This document shows positions 38,352 through 46,468 of a DNA stretch of 64,000 nt, piece by piece. The notes below the pieces were generated by a model that ran no database searches, was not told the DNA's origin, and saw nothing but the letters and a program-made list of their open reading frames with translations. Source of the stretch: Polaromonas sp047303325. GTDB lineage: Bacteria > Pseudomonadota > Gammaproteobacteria > Burkholderiales > Burkholderiaceae_C. Made by a program: the position numbers and the translations under genes. Within the stretch, counting starts at the first letter, position 1; the number at the start of each line of letters is the position of its first letter. The stretch lies in the NCBI RefSeq assembly GCF_047303325.1, contig NZ_JBKBEX010000009.1:1-64000 (forward strand). Direction: 5' to 3'.

Positions 38352-39347
38352 TCAGTCTAGCTTGGCGCCCGAGAGTTTGACGACGCGCGACCAGCGGGCA
38401 ATGTCCGTCTTGAGCTGCGCGGCGAAGGCCGCCGACGTGTTGCCGACCACTTCGCTGCCGCCTTCGGTGATCAGCTTGCTGACTTCGGGCGTCTTCAGGG
38501 CGCGCACGATGCTGTCGTGCAGGTAGGCCACGCGCTCAGGGGGCGTGCCGGCCGGCGCGAAGAAACCGTACCAATCTTCAAAGGTGGTGTTCTTGTAGCC
38601 CAGCTCTTCCAGCGTGGGCACTTTGGTGAACACGCCGATGCGGCGTGGGCTGGTGACGGCCAGGGCGCGCATCTTGCCGTTCTGGATGAAGCTGGACACC
38701 GAGGCGGTGGAGGTGATGAGCACGTCCACCTGGCCGCCCAGCAGGTCGGTGATGGCAGGCGCCGCGCCCTTGTAGGGCACGTGGGTCATGCCGATGCCGC
38801 TGTCTTTTTCCAGCACCACGCCGACCAGGTGCGAGAGCGTGCCGTTGCCTGGCGTGGCGTAGGTGACGCGCCCGCCGGGGGCCTTGGTTTGCGCGGCCAG
38901 GTCGGCAAAGCTTTTCAGGGGCGAATTGCTGGGCACCACCAGCACCAGCGGCGCGGCGTTGATCTGGGTGATGGGCAGGAAGTTCTTCAGCGGATCGAAG
39001 CCCGGCGAGGCATACAGCGTCGGGTTGACGGCCATCAGCGAGACCTGGCCCGTGAGCACGGTGTAGCCGTCGGGCTTGGCATCGGCCACGGCCTTGGCGC
39101 CTATGTTGCCGCCGGCGCCGCCGCGGTTGTCGACGATGGCGCTCTGGCCGGTGATGTCGGACAGGCGGGTGGTGACAAAACGCGTGGTGGCGTCATTGCC
39201 GCCGCCGGCCGGGAAGGGCGAGACGAATTTGATGGCCTGGTTGGGGAAGCCGCCGACCTGGGGCATGGGCTGCGCGGAGGCGGCGCCGTGCACGGCGAGC
39301 AGGGCGCAGCAAAGTGAGGCGGCGGTGAATTTCAGCTGGGCAAGCAT
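38352..39347 (-). CDS. Bug-family periplasmic binding protein in sulfur cluster
   Basis: This 331-residue receptor has a signal peptide (MLAQLKFTAASLCCALLAVHGAASAQ), the Bug loop SPFPAGGGNDATTRF, DNRGGAGGNIGAKAVADAKPDGYT, and VPYKGAAPAITDLLGGQVD, all typical of classic Bug proteins. The start at 39347 follows CAGGAG and is preferred over the longer in-frame start at 39416, which overlaps the previous gene. No TctA/TctB gene is nearby. The position between a thiol dioxygenase set and a C-S lyase suggests a sulfur-containing carboxylate ligand. Confidence 0.88.
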   Translation of the reverse strand: MLAQLKFTAASLCCALLAVHGAASAQPMPQVGGFPNQAIKFVSPFPAGGGNDATTRFVTTRLSDITGQSAIVDNRGGAGGNIGAKAVADAKPDGYTVLTGQVSLMAVNPTLYASPGFDPLKNFLPITQINAAPLVLVVPSNSPLKSFADLAAQTKAPGGRVTYATPGNGTLSHLVGVVLEKDSGIGMTHVPYKGAAPAITDLLGGQVDVLITSTASVSSFIQNGKMRALAVTSPRRIGVFTKVPTLEELGYKNTTFEDWYGFFAPAGTPPERVAYLHDSIVRALKTPEVSKLITEGGSEVVGNTSAAFAAQLKTDIARWSRVVKLSGAKLD

Positions 39348-39412
39348 GGAGACTCCTGAATGGATGAATGCAAAAACAAAGAAGGAGAACGAGGGCGGCC
39401 GGCCCTCGGGGT

Positions 39413-41008
39413 TCAAGCGTGCGCGTGCGTGGCCGCGACATCGGGCAGGTGAAAGGCCTTGAGTTCCTGCGCGTCGAGCTGCCCGATCAGGTTGACCTCC
39501 CAGGCCAGGTACTGGCGAGCCGCTTCCTTGTTGCCGTCGTGCCGGTCGTGCACGAAGAACAGGTAGTCAATGCAGTCGCTGTCGGCCGGAATGTTTTCAG
39601 AGGCCTGCAGCGGCAGGTCGGCTGCGCGCCAGCCGTCCAGGCCGCCTTCGAGCAGGCTGGGTTTCAGGCCCAGTGCCTGCAGGTCCACGGCCGCGCAGGC
39701 CGCCACGGCGGGCTCGTCGGCAATCAGCACCACAGGGCGGTGCTCACCGGCCAGGGCCTTTGCCAGGCGCGGCCGTATCGACCAGCGCGTGCCCGCGATG
39801 TGTTTCTGGCGGAACTGCATGCTGGGGCGCAAGTCGATGGCGCAGACGCTGCCGTCGGCCAGTCCGTCCTTCAGCGCCTGCGCGCTGGTGGCGGGCAGCG
39901 CGGGCAGGCCCACGGGCGCCGCGGCGGGCAAGGCCAGTCCGCTGGCCAGGCCCTGGCCCAGCACGCTGGCATCGTGGCCCAGCTGGCGCAGCCAGCTTGC
40001 CACCGTGAGCGCGCGCATGCCGTCGGTGTCGAACAGCACCAGGCGCGCCTTGCGCACGCCCACATACTGGTCGGTGGCCTGGATCAGCTGGCCGCCCGGC
40101 GTGTGCTGCGCGCCGGGCAGGCTGCCCTGCGCGAATTCCTCGGGGCTGCGGACGTCGCACAAAAACAGCGTGCGCTGCGTATCGCCGGCCCAGCCACGAA
40201 CCGTCTGCGCGTCGACGACAGGGACGTTGAAGCGCTGCGCCAGCGCCTGGGCTGCCGCGCGCATGTCGGCGGTCCCCTGGGGTTGCGCCGATTCGGGGTA
40301 GCGGCGCGTGCCGCCGTGCTCGAGCTTGAGATCGGCCAGGTACCAGCCCTGGGTGCCGTTTTCGAGTGCCGACACGGGGTTGCGCACCCCCAGGTTGATC
40401 AGCGTCTGCGCGCCTATGATGCTGCGCGTGCGGCCCGCGCAGTTGATCACGATGTGGGTGCTCTCGCTGGGCACCAGGTCGCGTATGCGCAGGGCCAGCT
40501 CGCCGTTGGGGCAGCTGATCGCCGTCGGGATGTTCATCTTGCGGAACTCCGAGAACGGCCGCCCGTCCAGCACCACGACGTCATCCTTGCGCTCTATCAT
40601 GGCCGCCAGTTCGGTCGCGCTGACCCGGGGCGTGTGGTAGACCTGCTCGGCCAGTTCGCCGAAAGTCTTGGACGGCACGTTGACGCCCGCGAACAGCGCA
40701 AAGCCGGCCGCCTGCCAGCCGGCGGTGCCGCCTTGCAACACCTGCACATCGCTGTAGCCGATCGCGGCCAGGCGGCGCGCGGCCAGGGGTGCGGCGCTGT
40801 TGCCGTCGTCGTCATAGACCACCAGCCGCACAGCTTTGCGCGGCGCCAGGCGCGGCGCGTCCAGCTCGAGCCGGCTGTAGGGCAGGGTGATGCCGTAAAA
40901 CAAATGCGACTGGCCGTACTGGCCGTGCTCGCGCACATCGAACAGGGCGATTTCTTCGCCGTCGTGCAGCCAGGCTTTGAGCGTGGCCGCGTCTACAAAA
41001 CGTGTCAT
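39413..41008 (-). CDS. Four-domain rhodanese-like protein
   Basis: This 531-residue protein holds four tandem rhodanese-like domains, roughly residues 1-105, 125-230, 260-355 and 372-465. Only the second keeps a catalytic Cys, Cys190 in VINCAGRTRSIIGAQ. The corresponding loops carry Asp in domain 1 (VVYDDDGN) and domain 3 (LFDTDGMRA), and no Cys in domain 4 (IADEPAVAA). It could transfer sulfane sulfur, with the other domains binding or sensing. No signal peptide is visible. It follows the thiol dioxygenase by 75 bases in the same operon. Confidence 0.88.
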   Translation of the reverse strand: MTRFVDAATLKAWLHDGEEIALFDVREHGQYGQSHLFYGITLPYSRLELDAPRLAPRKAVRLVVYDDDGNSAAPLAARRLAAIGYSDVQVLQGGTAGWQAAGFALFAGVNVPSKTFGELAEQVYHTPRVSATELAAMIERKDDVVVLDGRPFSEFRKMNIPTAISCPNGELALRIRDLVPSESTHIVINCAGRTRSIIGAQTLINLGVRNPVSALENGTQGWYLADLKLEHGGTRRYPESAQPQGTADMRAAAQALAQRFNVPVVDAQTVRGWAGDTQRTLFLCDVRSPEEFAQGSLPGAQHTPGGQLIQATDQYVGVRKARLVLFDTDGMRALTVASWLRQLGHDASVLGQGLASGLALPAAAPVGLPALPATSAQALKDGLADGSVCAIDLRPSMQFRQKHIAGTRWSIRPRLAKALAGEHRPVVLIADEPAVAACAAVDLQALGLKPSLLEGGLDGWRAADLPLQASENIPADSDCIDYLFFVHDRHDGNKEAARQYLAWEVNLIGQLDAQELKAFHLPDVAATHAHA

Positions 41009-41083
41009 GGAATAAATGCGTGTGGGTTCGGGAGATTCGGGAGATTCGGGAAATTCAGGGGAAGGGCCTGAAGTACGGGGTGC

Positions 41084-41674
41084 TCAGCGGCGGGTCTGCA
41101 CGCCTATGCCCATGGTTTCGTAGGTGCCTTTTTCCATGTCGTAGCTGGTGCGCGAGGTCAGGGTCTCCAGCGCGCGGCCGTACATGTGCAGGTGGCGTAT
41201 CACCTGGCCCGCGGGAATCTCCACCGAGTGGATGTCTTCCGGCAGCAGCGCGATGCCCGTGCCGGGCTCGACCACGACGGAGCTGACTTCCTTGAGCTGC
41301 GCCTTGCCCGGCACCGAGCCGTCGTCCTGGCGTTCGTACACACGGTTGAGTTCCGTGCCTTCCACGGCGCTGATGCAGGCCCAGGTGGTGTGGTTGTGCG
41401 GCACGATGCGCTTGCCGGGACGCATCACGTTGAGGTAGAGCGCAAAGCTCTGGTCGGCGTCTTCGGCGATCAGGTAGCGCGCCTGCAGTTCGGGGCTGAC
41501 GGGGGCGTTGAACTCGGCCTCGCTCCACAGTTCCTTGCGGTCGGCCAGCTGGTTCAGCACCGCCAGCACCTTGGCCAGGGACTGGCGATTGGCTTCGCCG
41601 CTTCCAACAATAAGTTTAATGTTTTGAATGGCGGCACCAACGGCCTGGCTGCGTTCTGCTGTTGCGGTGTTCAT
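41084..41674 (-). CDS. Cysteine dioxygenase-family thiol dioxygenase
   Basis: This 196-residue cupin enzyme oxidises a thiol to a sulfinate with O2 and a mononuclear iron. Predicted iron ligands are His93 and His95 (VPHNHTTWAC) and His149 (PEDIHSVE). Arg66 aligns by eye with the carboxylate-binding Arg of cysteine dioxygenase, where mercaptopropionate dioxygenases have Gln. Cys100 and Tyr165 (HLHMYG) match the crosslinked Cys-Tyr pair of mammalian CDO. Start 41674 follows CAGGAAA. Candidate substrates are cysteine or mercaptosuccinate; a CDO homologue is the key mercaptosuccinate enzyme in Variovorax paradoxus. Confidence 0.85.
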   Translation of the reverse strand: MNTATAERSQAVGAAIQNIKLIVGSGEANRQSLAKVLAVLNQLADRKELWSEAEFNAPVSPELQARYLIAEDADQSFALYLNVMRPGKRIVPHNHTTWACISAVEGTELNRVYERQDDGSVPGKAQLKEVSSVVVEPGTGIALLPEDIHSVEIPAGQVIRHLHMYGRALETLTSRTSYDMEKGTYETMGIGVQTRR

Positions 41675-41761
41675 AGGCGTTTCCTGGGTGAAATTCCGGT
41701 TTGAAGGGCCTAATATAGTCAAGTCATATTTTTCAAACAACTCAGAAATAGAGATAAACGC

Positions 41762-41776
41762 ATTAGCATTCGTAAT
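41762..41776. promoter_or_regulatory. LysR-type operator in the divergent thiol-operon promoter
   Basis: ATTAGCATTCGTAAT is an inverted repeat with four-base arms and contains a T-N11-A motif (41763 to 41775), the usual LysR box. It lies in the 130-bp divergent gap, 28 bases before the regulator start, in the usual place for autoregulation and divergent control. Confidence 0.55.
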
Positions 41777-41804
41777 ATGAAGATAGCCCCGAAGAGGTCC
41801 TCGC

Positions 41805-42716
41805 ATGAAAACCCTTGACCTGGAATTGCTGAGGTCCCTGGTCGCCATCGACGAGCAGGACAGCTTTGCCGGCGCCGCCGTGCAGCTGGGAAAGACGCAG
41901 TCGGCGGTGACGCAGCAGATGCAGCGTTTGGAGGACCAGATCGGCCACCCGCTGTTTGAAAAACAGGGCCGCAGCAAACGGCTGACGCCGCACGGGCACA
42001 AGCTGCTCGAATACGCCCGCCACCTGCTGGCCATCAACGACGATGCGCTGCGCAGCCTGCAGCAGGGCAGCCTGGAAGGCGTGCTGCGCATAGGCGCGCC
42101 GCACGATGTAGCCGACAACTTGCTGCCGACGCTGCTGGCGCAGGTGGCGCGCGTCTCGCCGCTGCTGCAACTGGACATCCATGTGGGGCGCAGCCCCTTC
42201 CTGATGGAGTCGCTCAAGCGCGGCGAGATCGACATGAGTATTTCCAACCGCAACGATCCGGGGTTGGACGGCGTGGTGCTGCGCACCTCGCCCACCGTGT
42301 GGCTGTGTTCGGCCAACTATGTGCATGACCGCTCCAAGCCGGTGCCCTTGATCCTCGTGGAAGGGCCCAGCGTGTATCACCGGCTGGCGCGCGAGGCGCT
42401 CGATGCGGCCGGCATTGCATGGTCGCCCAACTACACGGCTTCCAGCCTGATCGGCATCAAGGCCGCGTTGCGCGCCGGCCTGGGCGTGACGGCGCGCGGC
42501 ATTGAAACAGCCGGCCCCGAGCTGCGCGTGCTCGGTGAAAACGACGGCTTGCCGCGGTTGCCCGACCTTGACTATTACCTTTTCATCCGCAGAAACGTCA
42601 TCAACCCGGTCACGCGCAAGGTATTCGACATGCTCAAGGCCAACCTCGGTTTGATCCGCAGCGCGGCGGACCCGGCCTCGCCTGCGGGCAGGGCCGGGTT
42701 GACGCCGGGCGACTAG
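41805..42716 (+). CDS. LysR-family regulator of the thiol operon
   Basis: This is a 303-residue LysR regulator. The N-terminal winged helix-turn-helix is MKTLDLELLRSLVAIDEQDSFAGAAVQLGKTQSAVTQQMQRLEDQIGHPLFEK, followed by the linker helix and a co-inducer domain beginning LEGVLRIGAPHDVADNLLPTLLAQV. It is divergent from the thiol dioxygenase gene. Activation by the thiol substrate or a product is the usual pattern, inferred here from position. Confidence 0.9.
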   Translation: MKTLDLELLRSLVAIDEQDSFAGAAVQLGKTQSAVTQQMQRLEDQIGHPLFEKQGRSKRLTPHGHKLLEYARHLLAINDDALRSLQQGSLEGVLRIGAPHDVADNLLPTLLAQVARVSPLLQLDIHVGRSPFLMESLKRGEIDMSISNRNDPGLDGVVLRTSPTVWLCSANYVHDRSKPVPLILVEGPSVYHRLAREALDAAGIAWSPNYTASSLIGIKAALRAGLGVTARGIETAGPELRVLGENDGLPRLPDLDYYLFIRRNVINPVTRKVFDMLKANLGLIRSAADPASPAGRAGLTPGD

Positions 42717-42985
42717 TGCATCGCCGGCGAATCGTCGACGAATTGCCGACGTTCTACTTTCTACTTACTTGCGCAAAAACGCCTGTGCCTATCAATGGTG
42801 ATCGTGGCTCTTGTAACCGTGAGGCCGTAACAAATTGTTGGACGCAAGCCACATGAAGAGACCAATCGCGCGAACAGATGCAGCACTTGCATCGCCACGG
42901 TGTACGCTTGCCGGACGCTGGTGATGCCCGACAAGGGTCGAGGTCATTGGACGTATATGAGAACACATGCAAGGAGTGAGAGTTA

Positions 42986-43975
42986 ATGTCTGTTTCAAAA
43001 TTCCCCATCAAGCGGCGCACGCTGCTTGCTGGTTCTGCAGCCACCCTGGCGCTCGGCGCCGCACCCGCGTGGGCTGCCTATCCCGACAAACCCATCAAGA
43101 TCATCGTTCCCTGGGCTGCCGGCGGCAGCACTGACGCCATCACCCGTGTGCTTGCGCAGCGCCTGAGCGATGGCTTGAAGCAGCCAGTGATTGTCGACAA
43201 CAAGCCGGGAGGCGCGGGCCACGTCGGCATTGACCAGGCCGCCAAATCGGCGCCCGACGGCTATACGCTGGCGATCGTCGAGCTGTCCCATGTGTACGCA
43301 CCCGCGGTTGTCGCCAACCTGCCTTACGACATGCTGCGCGACTTCACGCCGATCACGCTGGTGGGCACCTCGCCCATGGTGCTGTTCACCGGCCCTGAAG
43401 TCACCGACTTCAAGGGCTTCCTGAAATCCGTTTCCAATCCCAAGGGCGGGCCCTCCGCCATGGCGAACAGCGGCACGGGCTCCATCAGCCACCTGGTGGG
43501 TGAGCTGTTTTCCCAGGAAACCAAAATCAAGTTCAACATGGTGCCTTACCGCGGCGGTGCGCCGGCCATGGTGGACCTGGCTGCCGGCCAGGTGTCCTCT
43601 TACTTCGCCACGCTGGCGACCGGCTCCAGCCTGATGGCTGCAGGCAAGGTCAAGGCGCTGGCCGTGACGGGCCGCAAACGCTCCGACGTCCCCATCCTGC
43701 GCTCGCTGCCGACGATGACGGAACTCGGCCTGAAAAACATGGACGTCGCCCAGTGGTGGGCGCTGGTGGCCCCGGCGACCACGCCGCTCGAAGTCACCGA
43801 GCGCCTTCGCCTGGAACTCCTGTCCGCGATGTCGGACTTGAAGGTGGTGGAGAAGATGTCCGCCTTGGGTGTTGAAATGAAGGGTACCTCGCGCGACCAG
43901 CTGCGTGGCTTCCTGCGCTCGGAGTCCGAGCGCTGGCGCACCCTGGCGCGCAATGTGGGTCTGAAGCCGCAATAA
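42986..43975 (+). CDS. Orphan Bug-family periplasmic binding protein
   Basis: This 329-residue receptor has a signal peptide (KRRTLLAGSAATLALGAAPAWA), PWAAGGSTDAITRVLAQRLSD, DNKPGGAGHVGIDQAAKSAPDGYT and VPYRGGAPAMVDLAAGQV. It has no transporter membrane genes or enzyme genes beside it and converges with murI, so its ligand is unknown. An AAGGAG site lies 11 bases before the ATG. The 269 bases upstream hold no other gene or clear site. Confidence 0.9.
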   Translation: MSVSKFPIKRRTLLAGSAATLALGAAPAWAAYPDKPIKIIVPWAAGGSTDAITRVLAQRLSDGLKQPVIVDNKPGGAGHVGIDQAAKSAPDGYTLAIVELSHVYAPAVVANLPYDMLRDFTPITLVGTSPMVLFTGPEVTDFKGFLKSVSNPKGGPSAMANSGTGSISHLVGELFSQETKIKFNMVPYRGGAPAMVDLAAGQVSSYFATLATGSSLMAAGKVKALAVTGRKRSDVPILRSLPTMTELGLKNMDVAQWWALVAPATTPLEVTERLRLELLSAMSDLKVVEKMSALGVEMKGTSRDQLRGFLRSESERWRTLARNVGLKPQ

Positions 43976-43985
43976 GCGGTGCCTT

Positions 43986-44021
43986 AAAAAAGGCGGTGGG
44001 CGTCGGCAACTGCGCCGACGC
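43986..44021 (-). terminator. Possible terminator of murI
   Basis: A perfect eight-base stem (44000-44007 with 44014-44021) with a six-base loop overlaps the murI stop. On the minus strand a run of six T follows after eight bases, which is farther than ideal. Confidence 0.42.
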
Positions 44022-44818
44022 TACAGGCCCAGCCAGCGCTGGGCCGCCGCTTCCAGCGCCTCCTGCGAGCCTGTTGTTAGCAGGGTGGTGTGGCCAGGCA
44101 TGTCGCCGGGCCGCAACTGCCCGGCTGCCCCAAGCAGGCGGCGCGTCTGCCGTCCCACCGGCTCGCCGGTTTCTATCAAGCCGATGTCGGCACCCACCAG
44201 CGCCTGCAATGTGTCCCACGCAAAAGCGTAGTGCGTGCAGCCCAGCACCAGGGTGTCGATTTTTCCAGCCTCATTACCAAAGGCCCCCATCGCCCGAGTG
44301 TATTGCTCGCACAGCGCGCGGACGCGGGCAAGGTCATGGTTCTGTATCGCATCGGCCAGCCCGTCGCAGGGCTGCAGGACGAACTCGGCCTGGTCTTTCA
44401 ATGAGTCATGCAAGGCGCGCAGCTTGGTGCTTTCCACCGTGCCGCGCGTCGCCATCACGCCTATGCGGCCTGTCCTGCTCAGGGCGACGGCCGGCTTGAG
44501 CGCCGGCTCCACGCCGACCAGCGGCAAGTCCGGGTGTTCTGTCCGCACGAGGTGCACGGCGGCGGCTGTCGCGGTATTGCAGGCGATCACCAGCGCCTTG
44601 ATCGCATGCTCGTCGCGCAATTTGCGCACGACGGCGCGTGTGCGCTCTATGACAAAGGCGTCGCCGCGCTCGCCATAGGGCGCGAAGCCGGCGTCGGCCA
44701 GGTAAACGAAAGACTCGGCGGGCAGTTGCGCCCGCAGCGCTTTGAGGATGCTGAGGCCGCCCACGCCGCTGTCGAACACACCGACCGGCCGGGCGGCGCC
44801 GGCCTGGCTTTCGCTCAC
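44021..44818 (-). CDS. murI: Glutamate racemase
   Basis: This 265-residue enzyme interconverts L- and D-glutamate for peptidoglycan synthesis. The N-terminus has PVGVFDSGVGGLSILKALRAQLP and YLADAGFAPYGERGD. The two catalytic cysteines are in VIACNTATAAAVH and VLGCTHYAF. The GTG start at 44818 shares bases with the fumarase stop as a GTGA overlap and is preferred; an ATG at 44872 would extend 18 residues into the fumarase gene. Translation is therefore probably coupled to the class I fumarase. Confidence 0.92.
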   Translation of the reverse strand: MSESQAGAARPVGVFDSGVGGLSILKALRAQLPAESFVYLADAGFAPYGERGDAFVIERTRAVVRKLRDEHAIKALVIACNTATAAAVHLVRTEHPDLPLVGVEPALKPAVALSRTGRIGVMATRGTVESTKLRALHDSLKDQAEFVLQPCDGLADAIQNHDLARVRALCEQYTRAMGAFGNEAGKIDTLVLGCTHYAFAWDTLQALVGADIGLIETGEPVGRQTRRLLGAAGQLRPGDMPGHTTLLTTGSQEALEAAAQRWLGL

Positions 44819-46365
44819 GCCGCCGCGACGGGAATGTTCTTGAATTCGCCGGTAGCGATTTTTTTCTGCCACTCAGCCGGGCCGGTGATGTGGGCGCTGG
44901 TGCCGCCCGAGTCCACCGCCACGGTCACGGGCATGTCGACCACGTCGAATTCGTAAATCGCTTCCATGCCCAGGTCGGCGAAACCGATCACCTTGGCGGT
45001 CTTGATGGCCTTGCTGACCAGGTAGGCGGCGCCGCCCACGGCCATCAGGTAGGCGCTCTTGTGTTTCTTGATGGCCTCGATGGCGACCGGGCCGCGCTCG
45101 GACTTGCCGATCATGGAGATCAGGCCGGTTTCAGCCAGCATCATTTCCGTGAAGCCGTCCATGCGCGTGGCGGTGGTGGGGCCGGCTGGGCCCACGGCTT
45201 CGTCGCGCACCGGGTCGACCGGGCCGACGTAGTAGATGACGCGGTTGGTGAAGTCGACCGGCAGTTTTTCGCCCTTGGCCAGCATGCCCTGGATGCGCTT
45301 GTGCGCGGCGTCGCGGCCGGTCAGCATCTTGCCGTTGAGCAGCAGGGTCTGGCCGGGTTTCCAGCTGGCGACTTCTTCCCTGGTGAGCGTGTTCAGGTTG
45401 ACTTTTTTGCTCTTGTTGTAGTCGGGTGCCCAGTTCACGTTGGGCCACAGGTCCAGCGAAGGCGGGTCCAGGTAGACCGGGCCGCTGCCGTCCATCACGA
45501 AATGGGCGTGGCGCGTGGCGGCGCAGTTGGGGATCATGGCCACGGGCTTGCTGGCCGCGTGCGTGGGGTACATCTTGATCTTGATGTCGAGCACGGTGGT
45601 CAGGCCCCCCAGGCCTTGCGCGCCTATGCCCAGCGCGTTGACTTTCTCGAACAACTCCAGGCGCAGCTCTTCGGTTTTGCTCAGCTGGGCGCCCGAGGAC
45701 GACTTGGCCTGCAGTTCGTACATGTCCAGGTCGTCCATCAGGCTTTCCTTGGCCATCAGAACGGCTTTTTCGGCGGTGCCGCCTATGCCTATGCCCAGCA
45801 TGCCGGGCGGGCACCAGCCGGCGCCCATGGTGGGTACAGTCTTGAGCACCCAGTCGACCACCGAGTCGCCGGGGTTGAGCATCACCAGCTTGCTTTTGTT
45901 TTCGCTGCCGCCGCCCTTGGCGGCCACGGTGACGTCGACCTTGTCGCCGGGGACCAGTTCGGTGAAGATTACCGCCGGCGTGTTGTCCTTGGTGTTCTTG
46001 CGCTCGAACTGCGGATCGGCGACGACCGAGGCGCGAAGGGTGTTGTCGGGATGGTTGTAGCCGCGGCGCACGCCTTCGTTGACGGCGTCGTCAATGCTTC
46101 CGGTGAAACCTTCCCAGCGCACGTCCATGCCGATCTTGAGGAACACGTTGACGATGCCGGTGTCCTGGCAGATGGGGCGCTGGCCGGTGGCGCTCATCTT
46201 GCTGTTGGTCAGGATCTGCGCGATCGCGTCCTTGGCCGCCGGGCTTTGCTCGCGCTCGTAGGCGCGCGCCAGGTGGGCGATGTAGTCCGTGGGGTGGTAG
46301 TAGCTGATGTACTGCAGCGCGGCGGCTACGGATTCGATGAGGTCGGCTTGCTTGATCGTGGTCAT
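44815..46365 (-). CDS. fumA: Fumarate hydratase, class I (iron-sulfur)
   Basis: This 516-residue enzyme hydrates fumarate to malate and uses a [4Fe-4S] cluster. Candidate cluster cysteines are in PICQDTG, MGAGWCPPGMLG and MIPNCAATRHAHF. The alpha region (TTIKQADLIESVAAALQYISYYHPTDYI) is fused to the beta region (GPTTATRMDGFTEMMLAETGLISMIGKSERG) in one chain, as in FumA/FumB. The ATG at 46365 is chosen since the longer in-frame start at 46545 would run into the repeat element. A GAGAA-TTC-TTCTC inverted repeat near 46440-46452 lies in its promoter region. Confidence 0.95.
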   Translation of the reverse strand: MTTIKQADLIESVAAALQYISYYHPTDYIAHLARAYEREQSPAAKDAIAQILTNSKMSATGQRPICQDTGIVNVFLKIGMDVRWEGFTGSIDDAVNEGVRRGYNHPDNTLRASVVADPQFERKNTKDNTPAVIFTELVPGDKVDVTVAAKGGGSENKSKLVMLNPGDSVVDWVLKTVPTMGAGWCPPGMLGIGIGGTAEKAVLMAKESLMDDLDMYELQAKSSSGAQLSKTEELRLELFEKVNALGIGAQGLGGLTTVLDIKIKMYPTHAASKPVAMIPNCAATRHAHFVMDGSGPVYLDPPSLDLWPNVNWAPDYNKSKKVNLNTLTREEVASWKPGQTLLLNGKMLTGRDAAHKRIQGMLAKGEKLPVDFTNRVIYYVGPVDPVRDEAVGPAGPTTATRMDGFTEMMLAETGLISMIGKSERGPVAIEAIKKHKSAYLMAVGGAAYLVSKAIKTAKVIGFADLGMEAIYEFDVVDMPVTVAVDSGGTSAHITGPAEWQKKIATGEFKNIPVAAA

Positions 46366-46468
46366 GATGGGGTGGGGTCGTCGTTTTGGGGAATTCGGGC
46401 AAACCTTGCAATTATCCGTCTTCGCAAAACCCCTCAGATGAGAATTCTTCTCGTCTGCGGTCATACTT

